The notes under the pieces are model-generated. The model did no database searches, was not told the origin of the DNA, and was given only the letters and a program-made list of their open reading frames with translations. DNA of 64,000 nucleotides from Eubacteriales bacterium (GTDB lineage Bacteria > Bacillota > Clostridia > Lachnospirales > Lachnospiraceae), in contig JAUNDP010000001.1 in assembly GCA_030526005.1 (NCBI GenBank), forward strand, positions 62,001 through 126,000. Direction: 5' to 3'. Both the position numbers and the translations under genes were made by a program. Positions 19,515-27,869 of this stretch are shown one piece after another. Each line of letters begins with the position of its first letter. Position 1 is the stretch's first letter.

Positions 19515-20321
19515 ATGAGTGAAGCAATCGTAATTACATCTGGAAAAGGAGGAGTCGGAAAGACAACCGCAACAGCAAATATAGGAACAGGACTTGCCAG
19601 AATGCAAAGAAAAGTGGTATTAGTGGATACGGATATTGGTCTGCGCAATTTGGATGTTGTGATGGGGCTGGAAAATAGAATTGTCTATAATTTAGTGGAC
19701 GTCATAGAAGGAAACTGCAGAATGAAGCAGGCATTAATTCGAGATAAGAGATATCCTAATTTGTATCTGCTTCCATCTGCTCAGACGAGAGACAAATCAG
19801 CAGTAACACCGGAGCAGATGGTAAAATTGACAGACTGTCTAAGAGAAAGTTTTGACTATATATTGCTGGACTGTCCTGCTGGAATTGAGCAGGGATTTCA
19901 AAATGCCGTTGCGGGCGCTGACCGTGCGATTGTTGTAACCACACCGGAAGTATCAGCCATTCGGGATGCAGACCGGATTATTGGTTTGCTGGAAACGCAT
20001 GAAATCCATGATGTACATCTGCTGGTAAATCGTGTCCGAAAGGATATGATTCGAAGAGGAAATATGATGTCAATCGAGGATGTGGCAGAAATACTGTCCA
20101 TTCCTTTGATTGGCGCAGTGACAGATGATGAAAATGTAGTGATTTCTACAAATCAGGGAGAGCCGCTTGCAGGAAATGATTCTTGTGCCGGACAGGCATT
20201 TTTGCAGATCTGTCGGAGAATTGAAGGAGAAGAAATCCCAATCAGCGATTTTTCAAGAAGTGAAAGCATTTTCGAGAGACTCTCCAGTTTCTTTAGAAAA
20301 AGTGAGAGAGGTATTGTATGA
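19515..20321 (+). CDS. minD: Septum site-determining ATPase MinD
   Basis: Membrane-associated ATPase that carries MinC and is released by MinE. ATG 19515 with GGGAGGA at 19502-19508 is preferred to GTG 19500 and gives 268 aa. It has the deviant Walker A GKGGVGKTT, the LVDTDIGLRNLD switch I region and DCPAGIEQG (Walker B). The C-terminal amphipathic membrane-targeting helix ends FFRKSERGIV. The stop overlaps the minE start by 4 bp (ATGA). Confidence 0.97.
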   Translation: MSEAIVITSGKGGVGKTTATANIGTGLARMQRKVVLVDTDIGLRNLDVVMGLENRIVYNLVDVIEGNCRMKQALIRDKRYPNLYLLPSAQTRDKSAVTPEQMVKLTDCLRESFDYILLDCPAGIEQGFQNAVAGADRAIVVTTPEVSAIRDADRIIGLLETHEIHDVHLLVNRVRKDMIRRGNMMSIEDVAEILSIPLIGAVTDDENVVISTNQGEPLAGNDSCAGQAFLQICRRIEGEEIPISDFSRSESIFERLSSFFRKSERGIV

Positions 20322-20527
20322 TGTGGCGGAACCGAAAAAAAGAAACGAAATCAAAAACGATTGCAAAAGAACGAATTCAGTCTACCTTGATCTCGGATCA
20401 CACGGACTGCACACCAGAAATCCTAGAACAGATTGAAAAAGATATTTTTCAGGTAATACGCAGATATTTTGATATCAAGCCTGAGGAACTGCATGTGCGG
20501 TTGGAGATCGTAAAAAATCAGAAATAG
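20318..20527 (+). CDS. minE: Cell division topological specificity factor MinE (short form)
   Basis: A 69-aa MinE, shorter than the 88 residues of E. coli. It keeps an N-terminal segment that could contact MinD and membrane (AKERIQSTLISDHTD) and the beta-strand dimerisation core ending HVRLEIVKNQK. It stimulates MinD ATPase to set up pole-to-pole oscillation. Start codon overlaps the minD stop (ATGA), indicating translational coupling. Presence of MinE rather than DivIVA-only placement is typical of Clostridia. Confidence 0.88.
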   Translation: MMWRNRKKETKSKTIAKERIQSTLISDHTDCTPEILEQIEKDIFQVIRRYFDIKPEELHVRLEIVKNQK

Positions 20528-20536
20528 GGTGTAATT

Positions 20537-21640
20537 ATGTTAAAACAATATAAGATAAAAGATTACGGATTCCGATTAATATTATGGGCAACTGCCTTGT
20601 CAATTCTTGGAATTATGATAATCGGAAGTGCAAATGAGAGCTATCAAACGAAGCAAATTTTAGGGCTGGGACTTGGCATTGTGACAATGGTGATTGTCTC
20701 TCTCATTGACTATAAATGGATTTTAAATTTTATATGGCTGATTTATGTGGCAGGTATCGGTCTGCTGCTTGCAGTCCGCTTTTTTGGAACAGAAGTAAAA
20801 GGGGCGCAGCGTTGGATTGAAATTGCGGGTATTCAGTTTCAGCCATCTGACTTGGAAAAAATTATTCTGATTTTATTTTTTGCTTATTTCTTTTCTAAAC
20901 ATGAAGAGAATATCAGTAAATTGAAGACAATTATTTTTTCTTTGATATTGCTGGGAATTCCGTGGATTCTCGTAAAAGAGCAGCCAGACCTTTCTACAAG
21001 TATTGTGTTGATCCTTGTATTTTGTGCAATGTTTTTTATTGCAGGCTTGAGTTATAAAATAATTGGTGGTATCATAATGGTGTGTATTCCGGCAGCAGTG
21101 ATTTTCCTCAGCATTGTCACACAGCCAGGACAGACTTTGCTGGAAGGATATCAGGTGAATCGTATTCTTGCATGGTTAAGACCGACAGAGTATGCAGATC
21201 AGGCAATTCAGCAGACAAATTCTATTATAGCGATTGGATCTGGACAACTTTATGGAAAAGGTCTGAATAATAATGTGGTATCATCAGTAAAGAATGGAAA
21301 CTTTGTGGCAGAACCGCAGACGGACTTTATTTTTTCAGTGGCAGGAGAGGAATTGGGTTTCATCGGATGCTGTATTATTATTCTTTTAGAGCTTTTGATT
21401 GCTTACGAATGTATCAGAATCGGAAGAAAAGCCCGTGATTTGACAGGTACATTGATTTGCTGCGGAGTAGGCTCATTAATTGTCTTTCAAAGCTTTATGA
21501 ATATTTGCGTAGCAACGGGACTCATGCCGAATACGGGGCTTCCGCTGCCTTTTGTGAGCTATGGATTGACATCTTTGGTCAGCCTATTTATAGGAATAGG
21601 AGTTGTACTGAATATTGGACTGCAGGCCAAAAAATATTAG
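20537..21640 (+). CDS. rodA: RodA/FtsW-family peptidoglycan polymerase
   Basis: SEDS glycosyltransferase that polymerises lipid II into glycan strands in partnership with a class B PBP. The 367-aa protein has about ten transmembrane helices. It has the SEDS signature [20 protein letters not shown], the catalytic-region segment [12 protein letters not shown] with its conserved Asp, and the C-terminal [16 protein letters not shown]. Linkage to mreBCD and PBP2 favours RodA over FtsW. RBS TAGGGTGTAA precedes the ATG. Confidence 0.92.
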   Translation: MLKQYKIKDYGFRLILWATALSILGIMIIGSANESYQTKQILGLGLGIVTMVIVSLIDYKWILNFIWLIYVAGIGLLLAVRFFGTEVKGAQRWIEIAGIQFQPSDLEKIILILFFAYFFSKHEENISKLKTIIFSLILLGIPWILVKEQPDLSTSIVLILVFCAMFFIAGLSYKIIGGIIMVCIPAAVIFLSIVTQPGQTLLEGYQVNRILAWLRPTEYADQAIQQTNSIIAIGSGQLYGKGLNNNVVSSVKNGNFVAEPQTDFIFSVAGEELGFIGCCIIILLELLIAYECIRIGRKARDLTGTLICCGVGSLIVFQSFMNICVATGLMPNTGLPLPFVSYGLTSLVSLFIGIGVVLNIGLQAKKY

Positions 21641-21657
21641 ATAGAGGGGGTGAAAGT

Positions 21658-22053
21658 ATGAACATTGGATTGATTGCTCATGATGCCAAAAAGAAACTGA
21701 TGCAGAATTTCTGCATTGCTTATCGTGGAATTTTATGCAAAAATGAATTATATGCAACAGGAACAACAGGACGTCTGGTTGAAGAAGTTACAAATTTAAA
21801 TATTCATAAATATCTTGCCGGCCATTTGGGAGGAGAACAGCAACTGGGGGCACAGATTGAACACAATCAGATTGATTTGCTGATTTTTCTGAGAGATCCT
21901 CTGACAAAAAAACGTCATGAACCGGATATCAATAACGTATTGCGATTATGCGATGAACACAACATTCCGATGGCAACAAATTTAGCGACGGCGGAGCTTC
22001 TGATCAAGTCTCTTGACCGAGGCGAATTGGAATGGCGTGAAATGTATAAATAA
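21658..22053 (+). CDS. mgsA: Methylglyoxal synthase (catalytic Asp replaced by Glu)
   Basis: Converts dihydroxyacetone phosphate to methylglyoxal and phosphate. Start ATG 21658 follows AGGGGGTGA, giving 131 aa, normal for the Gram-positive form; the open frame upstream lies inside rodA. Family motifs are present: GTTGRLV (phosphate binding), FLRDPL (with the second catalytic Asp) and NIPMATN. The usual GGDQQ motif reads GGEQQ here (Glu60, codon GAA at 21835-21837), replacing the aspartate equivalent to E. coli Asp71. RodA-MgsA adjacency is common in Clostridia by my recollection. Confidence 0.93.
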   Translation: MNIGLIAHDAKKKLMQNFCIAYRGILCKNELYATGTTGRLVEEVTNLNIHKYLAGHLGGEQQLGAQIEHNQIDLLIFLRDPLTKKRHEPDINNVLRLCDEHNIPMATNLATAELLIKSLDRGELEWREMYK

Positions 22054-22076
22054 AAAATAAGGCAGGCTAATAGACA

Positions 22077-23126
22077 ATGGCGATTTCAAAAAGAGAGCAA
22101 AGAGAAAGACGGGAAAAGATGAGAAAAAAACGCAGGATGAAAGCAACTTTGCTTTGTGGCGTTCTTTTTCTGCTTTTTTGCGCTATAATCGGAAGCTTAC
22201 TCTATTTTTTTAAATGGCGAGAGCCTGAGATACAGCTCCAATCTCAATTTGCATTATTTGATCCTGTTTTAGGAGTGGAGAAAACAACTCTGGCAAGTGA
22301 GAGAGCTGCCTCTTTTGCAGAAAATTTATGTGTGCAGAACGAAAATTATGGAACAGATCAGCTTTCTTTGACATCTGAGGCGGCTGAGGTGTTTGATCTG
22401 GAAAATAAAGAAGTATTGTATGCCAAGAATATCCATGAACGGTTGTATCCCGCAAGCTTGACAAAAATTATGACTGCGCTTGTAGCATTAAAATATGGAA
22501 ATCTGGATGACGAAGTAGTAGTTGGATGGGAATGTGAGGATATTGATCCAGATTCTTCTATCTGTGAGATTGATCCAGGAGAGACTTACACTCTGCGCCA
22601 GCTGCTGTATGGTTTGATGATTGCATCAGGAAATGATGCAGCCATGACGATTGCTGTCCATGTAGGCGGAAGTGTAGAAAATTTTGTAGCTATGATGAAT
22701 CAGGAGGCAATGGATATTGGTGCTACAAACACACATTTTGTCAATGTACATGGACTGCATGATGACAATCATTATACAACGGCATATGATATTTATCTGA
22801 TTTTTCAGGAAGCATTAAAATATGATGTGTTTGAGGATTTGATCAGCCAAAAGACGTATACAGCAACGTATACATCTGCAGAAGGGGAACAGATGGAAAT
22901 TACATGGAATTCTACAAACCAGTTTTTGACAGGCGAATCAGAACAGCCGGAAAATGTAACTGTGTTCGGAGGAAAGACAGGTACGACAGATGAGGCAGGA
23001 GCGTGTCTTTCTATATTAAGTAAAGATGAATATGGAAATTCTTATTTCTCTGTGATTTTGAAAGCTGATTCTAAAGTTACTCTTTATTCAGAAATGACAG
23101 AATTATTATCACAAATTAAGAAATAA
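22077..23126 (+). CDS. D-alanyl-D-alanine carboxypeptidase (DacA/DacF type)
   Basis: Low-molecular-weight penicillin-binding protein that removes the terminal D-Ala of peptidoglycan stem peptides outside the cell. A very basic N-terminus (residues 1-22) precedes a transmembrane or signal-anchor helix at about 23-45. The serine peptidase S11 motifs are Ser127-Leu-Thr-Lys130, Ser184-Gly-Asn186 and Lys300-Thr-Gly. At 349 aa it lacks the long C-terminal domain of typical DacA. It is the last gene of the run from mreB, 23 bp after mgsA. Confidence 0.92.
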   Translation: MAISKREQRERREKMRKKRRMKATLLCGVLFLLFCAIIGSLLYFFKWREPEIQLQSQFALFDPVLGVEKTTLASERAASFAENLCVQNENYGTDQLSLTSEAAEVFDLENKEVLYAKNIHERLYPASLTKIMTALVALKYGNLDDEVVVGWECEDIDPDSSICEIDPGETYTLRQLLYGLMIASGNDAAMTIAVHVGGSVENFVAMMNQEAMDIGATNTHFVNVHGLHDDNHYTTAYDIYLIFQEALKYDVFEDLISQKTYTATYTSAEGEQMEITWNSTNQFLTGESEQPENVTVFGGKTGTTDEAGACLSILSKDEYGNSYFSVILKADSKVTLYSEMTELLSQIKK

Positions 23127-23129
23127 TTC

Positions 23130-23158
23130 TTGTATTTTATCGGCAAATGTTCTATAAT
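23130..23158 (+). promoter_or_regulatory. Sigma-A promoter for the small P-loop gene
   Basis: TTGTAT (23130-23135), a 17-bp spacer and TATAAT (23153-23158), followed by a leader of about 60 nt and AAGGAGG before ATG 23228. Confidence 0.65.
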
Positions 23159-23227
23159 CATTCTTATAGAAGTTGTGTTTTTAGACATAAATACTAAATA
23201 ACATCAAAACCGAAGGAGGAGATTATA

Positions 23228-23656
23228 ATGATTCAGATAATCGCAGGCAAGAAGGGAAAAGGAAAAACAAAACATTTGTTGGAGAAAGCAAACACAGAGA
23301 TCAAGGCAGCGCATGGCAGTATTGTATACTTAGATAAAAGTGCAAAGCATATGTATGAATTAAACAACAAGATTCGTTTGATTGATACATCCGCTTATCC
23401 GATTACAAACAGTGATGAATTTATTGGATTTATCTGTGGTATTCTTTCTCAGGATAATGATTTAGAGCAGATGTACTTAGACAGCTTCTTAAAAATAGCA
23501 AATCTGGAAAATGCAGATGCAGATAAACTGGAAAGAACAGTTGAAAAGTTAGGCAGTATTGGGGAAACTTACGATGTAACATTCGTTTTGAGTATCTCTA
23601 TGGATAAGGATGAACTTCCAGAAAAAGAAAAAGAAAAAGTAATTGTTTCTCTGTAA
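23228..23656 (+). CDS. Small P-loop protein of unknown function
   Basis: A 142-aa cytosolic protein that opens with a Walker A motif, IIAGKKGKGKTKHLLEKA (Gly-Lys-Thr at about residues 12-14). It then has the short strand GSIVYLDKSAKHM and a C-terminal strand TFVLSISMD. No clear Walker B glutamate is visible. I recall close relatives in Lachnospiraceae being annotated as 'ATP-binding' or 'twitching motility protein PilT'; nothing here supports motility. It is monocistronic with its own sigma-A promoter and excellent Shine-Dalgarno. Confidence 0.8.
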   Translation: MIQIIAGKKGKGKTKHLLEKANTEIKAAHGSIVYLDKSAKHMYELNNKIRLIDTSAYPITNSDEFIGFICGILSQDNDLEQMYLDSFLKIANLENADADKLERTVEKLGSIGETYDVTFVLSISMDKDELPEKEKEKVIVSL

Positions 23657-23683
23657 AAAAATGCAGTAATAAGCGTACTTATT

Positions 23684-23741
23684 CTTATACCTGCTGTTTT
23701 CATTACCTATACATAAAAACAAAGCAGAAATGGCAGGTATA
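23684..23741. repeat. 11-bp inverted repeat after the P-loop gene
   Basis: CTTATACCTGC near 23684 is the exact reverse complement of GCAGGTATAAG near 23731, separated by about 36 nt. Without a following T-run it is a weak terminator candidate. It could help the AT hairpin at 23773-23816 end the P-loop transcript. Confidence 0.45.
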
Positions 23742-23772
23742 AGAGAAAAAATGTTCATAATTTGATTTTGAG

Positions 23773-23816
23773 ATAATAAAAGAAAGATCATCATTTTCCG
23801 TTCTTTCTTTTATTAT
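23773..23816. terminator. AT-rich hairpin between convergent genes
   Basis: ATAATAAAAGAAAG pairs with CTTTCTTTTATTAT across a 16-nt loop, with T-rich flanks on the plus strand. It lies between convergent genes and probably terminates the plus-strand transcript. Confidence 0.5.
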
Positions 23817-23876
23817 TTTACTTTTTAAATGTTATCGTATGAATGATACTAATAACAAAAAAGAAAAAATACAAAC

Positions 23877-23902
23877 AAAAAAAGCGCCAGTTTCCCAGCG
23901 CC
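23877..23902 (-). terminator. Intrinsic terminator with GAAA tetraloop
   Basis: Read on the minus strand, GGCGCTGG-GAAA-CTGGCGCT forms an 8-bp stem (three G-U pairs) closed by a GNRA tetraloop, followed by seven T. It lies 16 bp past the stop of the DUF378 gene. Confidence 0.8.
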
Positions 23903-23917
23903 CTTATCCATATGATT

Positions 23918-24118
23918 CTATTCCTGATGACCAATACGACCATACATACTGATCATATAAAGTCCTGCAATTCCAACAACTGCATAAATAATACGTGAGA
24001 TCAGCGAAAGACTGCCAAATAAAAAAGCTACCAGATCAAATTGAAAAAATCCTATTAATCCCCAGTTAATCGCTCCTATAATAACGAGTGTCAATGCAAG
24101 ATAATCTAACCATTTCAT
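23918..24118 (-). CDS. DUF378 (YuzA-like) small membrane protein
   Basis: A 66-aa protein with two hydrophobic helices. It starts MKWLDYLALTLVIIGAINWGLIGFF and contains the GAINWGLIG signature of the DUF378 family; the C-terminus is short and polar. Function unknown. The ATG has a strong AAAGGAGGAAG Shine-Dalgarno on the minus strand. It is monocistronic, with a GAAA-tetraloop terminator just after the stop. Confidence 0.87.
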   Translation of the reverse strand: MKWLDYLALTLVIIGAINWGLIGFFQFDLVAFLFGSLSLISRIIYAVVGIAGLYMISMYGRIGHQE

Positions 24119-24295
24119 AGATAAATCTTCCTCCTTTTTTCTTATTTTGTACAGATATTTTTATTTTATTCATAAAATATTTTATATTTTTTACAACAGT
24201 ATATCAGAATTGACTTTCATAGATTATTCTTATATAATATGTTCAGTTTTATCAGTGAATATACAGATTAACGTTCTTTTTTAAAGGCCCAGAAG

Positions 24296-24324
24296 TTGAG
24301 TTCTTTTTTGATACATGATAAAAT
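24296..24324 (+). promoter_or_regulatory. Sigma-A promoter for the HlyD-like gene
   Basis: TTGAGT (24296-24301), a 17-bp spacer and TAAAAT (24319-24324). The predicted transcript starts near 24331, only about 16 nt before the TTG start, so an upstream in-frame start at 24296 is untenable. Confidence 0.6.
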
Positions 24325-24346
24325 AGACAAAAAAGGAGAGGAAAGC

Positions 24347-25720
24347 TTGATACGGAATAAAAGTAATAAAAAAATTGTACGGTATAAGCGTCATATGAAT
24401 ATTAATATAGGAACTATTTTATTTGGTTTAATCTTTATTTATATGATTATTAACTTTATTCTTTATATAACAAACTCTCATGTTACAATTTATGAAGTTA
24501 CAGCAGGACCCTTATCTGGAAATTATCATTTTACTGCATTAGCTTTAAAAGACGAACAAATTGTGACAGCTGAAGAGAGCGGAACTGTCAGTTATTACGC
24601 AAAAGAGGGAAGCAAAGTTGGAAAAGGAAACAGTATTTACTCTATCAATGACGGCAGAATGGAGAATGTTTTATCCTCTGAAGAAGATACTATTTTTTCC
24701 ACAAAAGATCTATCTGGAATCCGCAATGAAGCATCTGCATTTTCAGAGAATTTTCGTGAGGTTTCCTTTCAAAATGTTTACAACTTTAAATCAAATATTC
24801 AAGGAAGTATCCTGGATTTAGTTACAGAAAAGACGATGGACAGAATGAACGAATCTGGAGACATTAGTTATGCAAATTCTTATACGGCGCCGCAAGCAGG
24901 TATTATTGTCTATTCTGTTGATAATTATGAAAATATTTCTGAATCAGACATCACAATGGAAATGTTTGATCAAAAAAATTATATACGAACAAATTTAAGA
25001 TCTGATCGAGACATACAGATGGGAGAACCAGTATATAAACTGTTAACGAGTGAAGACTGGTCTTTGATTATCCCTTTGACAGACAAAGATCTTGGAGAAT
25101 TAAGCGGTATGACGCAAATTCGTTTTCGCTTTTTAAAAGATGGAACAAGCTTTAATTCGGATTTCTCTATTATACAAAATGGAGATCAGTATTTTGGAAA
25201 ATTAGATATCAGTAATTCTTTAATTCGATTTGCGGCAGATCGTTTTATTGAAATTGAATTAATTGTCAGCAGGCAGACCGGATTAAAAATACCAAATTCT
25301 GCACTGGCAGTAAAAGAATTTTTTGAAATACCAAAAGAATTTGCAAAATATGAAGGAGAAAATCCATCCTCCATTACTTTGACAAGAGAGACGTATGCAA
25401 ATGACGGCTCTGCTGTTGTCAGTGAAATAGAAGTGCCGGTTTATCGAGAAGAAGAAAATTCTTTCTATGTTGATGATAATGTATTTCAGCTTGCGGACTA
25501 TGTTCTGAAAGGAGAAGAGCGCTTTCAAATCTTAGAATCGGAAGAGTTAACAGGAGTTTATAATGTCAATATGGGATATGCTGTTTTTCGAGAAGTAGAA
25601 GTTTTAGATTCCAATGAAGAATACAGTATTGTGAAAGCAGAGGATGTGTATAGTCTGTCACAATATGACCATATTGTCTTGGATGCTTCTGATGTGACAG
25701 AAAATCAGATTATATTTTAA
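24347..25720 (+). CDS. HlyD-like membrane adaptor protein
   Basis: A 457-aa protein with a basic N-terminus, one transmembrane helix (about residues 25-45) and a long extracytoplasmic part. It resembles membrane-fusion/HlyD-type adaptors: a split biotinyl-lipoyl-like hairpin (SGTVSYYAKEGSKVGKGNSIY near the N-terminus, TAPQAGIIVYSVDNYE later) and C-terminal beta domains. I start it at TTG 24347 because AAGGAGAGG (24332-24341) fits that codon. No ABC or MFS partner lies nearby. It heads a run with ylmE, sepF and ylmH, so a division or envelope role is possible but only inferred. Confidence 0.75.
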   Translation: MIRNKSNKKIVRYKRHMNINIGTILFGLIFIYMIINFILYITNSHVTIYEVTAGPLSGNYHFTALALKDEQIVTAEESGTVSYYAKEGSKVGKGNSIYSINDGRMENVLSSEEDTIFSTKDLSGIRNEASAFSENFREVSFQNVYNFKSNIQGSILDLVTEKTMDRMNESGDISYANSYTAPQAGIIVYSVDNYENISESDITMEMFDQKNYIRTNLRSDRDIQMGEPVYKLLTSEDWSLIIPLTDKDLGELSGMTQIRFRFLKDGTSFNSDFSIIQNGDQYFGKLDISNSLIRFAADRFIEIELIVSRQTGLKIPNSALAVKEFFEIPKEFAKYEGENPSSITLTRETYANDGSAVVSEIEVPVYREEENSFYVDDNVFQLADYVLKGEERFQILESEELTGVYNVNMGYAVFREVEVLDSNEEYSIVKAEDVYSLSQYDHIVLDASDVTENQIIF

Positions 25721-25738
25721 CTTTAGAGGTGGAAAATC

Positions 25739-26431
25739 ATGATAAAAGAAAATTTAAAAGAGGTAAAAGAAAAGATTCAAAAAGCATGTCTGCGCTCAGG
25801 CAGAGATCCTAAAGAGGTCACTTTGATTGCTGTAAGCAAAACAAAACCTGTATCTATGATTGAAGAAGTATATACAGAAGGAATCCGGGATTTTGGTGAA
25901 AATAAACCGCAGGAATTAAGAGAAAAATATGATTTGATGCCACAAGATATCAGCTGGCATATGATCGGTCATCTGCAGAGAAATAAAATAAAGTATGTGG
26001 TCGACAGAGCGTGCATGATTCATTCGATTGATTCTGTCCGCCTTGCTCAGGCAGTTGAAGAAGAAGCAGCCAAAAGAGAAAAAGTGATTCCAATCCTTTT
26101 AGAAATCAATATTGCGAGAGAAGAGAGCAAGTTTGGATTTTTGGAAGAGGAAGTATATGATGCAATAGAAACAATCTCAAAACTTCCTCATTTAAAGATT
26201 GAAGGATTGATGACGATTGCTCCATTTGTGGAGAATGCCGAAGAAAATCGTATACATTTTAAAAATTTAAGAAAATTATCTGTTGACATAAAACAAAAAA
26301 ACATTGATAATGTTAATATGTGCAATCTGAGCATGGGAATGACTGGAGACTATGAGATTGCGATAGAAGAAGGCGCCACATTTGTCCGTGTGGGAACAGG
26401 GATTTTTGGCGAACGAAACTACATAAAGTGA
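25739..26431 (+). CDS. ylmE: YggS/PROSC-family PLP homeostasis protein (YlmE)
   Basis: A 230-aa PLP-binding protein of the YggS/PLPBP family, which controls free pyridoxal phosphate and amino-acid balance and has no known catalytic turnover. The PLP lysine is in VSKTKP near residue 35. The C-terminus shows the MSMG-type motif (LSMGMTGDYEIAIEEGATFVRVG) that holds the cofactor phosphate. It is next to sepF and ylmH as in the ylm cluster of other Gram-positives. RBS AGAGGTGG precedes the ATG. Confidence 0.95.
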   Translation: MIKENLKEVKEKIQKACLRSGRDPKEVTLIAVSKTKPVSMIEEVYTEGIRDFGENKPQELREKYDLMPQDISWHMIGHLQRNKIKYVVDRACMIHSIDSVRLAQAVEEEAAKREKVIPILLEINIAREESKFGFLEEEVYDAIETISKLPHLKIEGLMTIAPFVENAEENRIHFKNLRKLSVDIKQKNIDNVNMCNLSMGMTGDYEIAIEEGATFVRVGTGIFGERNYIK

Positions 26432-26459
26432 GAAACGATAAAGATTGGAGATTTTGAAT

Positions 26460-27080
26460 ATGGGTGTTCTGAATAAATTCTTAAATGTAATGAAATTAAA
26501 CGATGATGAGGACATGGATGATGAAGAATTCCTGGATGATGAAGTAGATGATTTTGAAGAGGAACGTCCGAAAAAACGTTTATTTAAAAGCCGTGATGAG
26601 GATGACGACGACGATGACGACGACGAGGATGATGATTTCAGACGTCGCTCTAAGAGCAGACAGACAAAGAATGCTTCAAAGCAAAAGTCAGTTCGTCAGA
26701 GCCAGAGTCAGACAGCGCCAGTGATGAGCGGCACCTCTTCGAGCAAGGTTTCCCCAATTCGCCCTAGAAAGAAAAGTAATATGGCTGTCAGCGGAGAGAT
26801 TATGGTTTTAAAACCTCGTTCTTTAAATGATGCCTACCAGATTACACAGGCACTTTGGAATAATTGTACTGTAATTTTAAACCTGGAAGAAGCACCGACA
26901 GAAGAAGCGCAACGTATTGTGGATTTTTCATCCGGAACTTGCTTTGCTTTAAGCGGAAGAATAGAACAGATTTCTCCTAGCAATAATAAAATGCTGGTTA
27001 TTACACCGGAAACAGTAGAACTGTCCGGCGATTTTCAGGAAAGAATGGGAACTGCTCTTGATGTACACAGCCGTTTCTAA
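26460..27080 (+). CDS. sepF: Cell division protein SepF, with an acidic linker
   Basis: FtsZ-binding membrane anchor for the division ring. ATG 26460 (MGVLNKFLNVMKL) starts the N-terminal amphipathic membrane helix; the TTG at 26445 would disrupt it. The 206-aa protein has a long acidic and then basic/Ser-rich linker (residues 16-105, with an Asp run near 45-60). The SepF fold follows, with motifs IMVLKPRSLNDAYQI, NCTVILNLE and RIVDFSSGTCFALSG. The order ylmE-sepF-ylmH matches the dcw-associated cluster, without a visible ylmG. Confidence 0.95.
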   Translation: MGVLNKFLNVMKLNDDEDMDDEEFLDDEVDDFEEERPKKRLFKSRDEDDDDDDDDEDDDFRRRSKSRQTKNASKQKSVRQSQSQTAPVMSGTSSSKVSPIRPRKKSNMAVSGEIMVLKPRSLNDAYQITQALWNNCTVILNLEEAPTEEAQRIVDFSSGTCFALSGRIEQISPSNNKMLVITPETVELSGDFQERMGTALDVHSRF

Positions 27081-27093
27081 CAGGTAATCAGTT

Positions 27094-27855
27094 ATGGATG
27101 AGCAATTTGAAAAACGACTTCTGGATCTTGCAAATCAGTCCAGAATGAAAAATATTGTCATATTCAGTGACTTTTTAAATTTAAATGAACTTCATATTTT
27201 TCATAGCAACTTCCAGAAATTTTCTTTTGTAAAATGGAAAATTTCTGGAGGCTATGAATTTGCCGAGCGTCAGATAGTAGCCTTTATTCCTGATGCTTTT
27301 TGTTTATATGAAGAAGAGAAAGAAATCTCTTTTCCAATCACAGTATTAGAGATTAAGCCCTGCAGTCTGCGCTTTGCAGAATCACTCACACATAGAGATT
27401 ATCTGGGCGCCGTATTAAATCTGGGGATTGATAGAAGTAAAATAGGGGATATTTTAACAGAAGAAGGAAGAGCTTTACTTTTCTGCAAACCTTCTGTAAA
27501 AGATATCATATGCCGAGAGTTATGCCGTGTACGCCATACCACCGTATCCATTCGAGAGACAGTTGAAGAACAAATTGAGATTCCGATCCGAAAAGAAAAG
27601 ATACAAGGCAGTGTCTCTTCCGTTCGGCTTGATGCCGTGATTTCCCAGGCATTTCCAGGATCAAGAAGCAGTATGACAGCTTTTATTGAATCTGGAAAAG
27701 TATTTGTGAATGGAAAAATGATTCTGTCAAATGGATACCATTTAAAAGAAAATGATATCATTTCTGTGCGTGGTATGGGACGATTTCAGTATATGGGAGA
27801 GATCTCCAAAACAAAAAAAGGCAGAATCTTAATTTCACTAGAAAAATACAGTTAG
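27094..27855 (+). CDS. ylmH: YlmH-type S4-domain RNA-binding protein
   Basis: A 253-aa protein with an N-terminal YlmH domain and a C-terminal S4 RNA-binding domain at about residues 180-240 (LDAVISQAFPGSRSSMTAFI, then KVFVNGKM). YlmH/RqcP-family proteins bind ribosomes; RqcP-type relatives act in alanine-tailing of stalled chains, whereas YlmH is linked by position to division genes. The assignment to the family is secure, the exact role is not. It follows sepF by 13 bp. Confidence 0.9.
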   Translation: MDEQFEKRLLDLANQSRMKNIVIFSDFLNLNELHIFHSNFQKFSFVKWKISGGYEFAERQIVAFIPDAFCLYEEEKEISFPITVLEIKPCSLRFAESLTHRDYLGAVLNLGIDRSKIGDILTEEGRALLFCKPSVKDIICRELCRVRHTTVSIRETVEEQIEIPIRKEKIQGSVSSVRLDAVISQAFPGSRSSMTAFIESGKVFVNGKMILSNGYHLKENDIISVRGMGRFQYMGEISKTKKGRILISLEKYS

Positions 27856-27869
27856 GAGTTTGATAGGAT

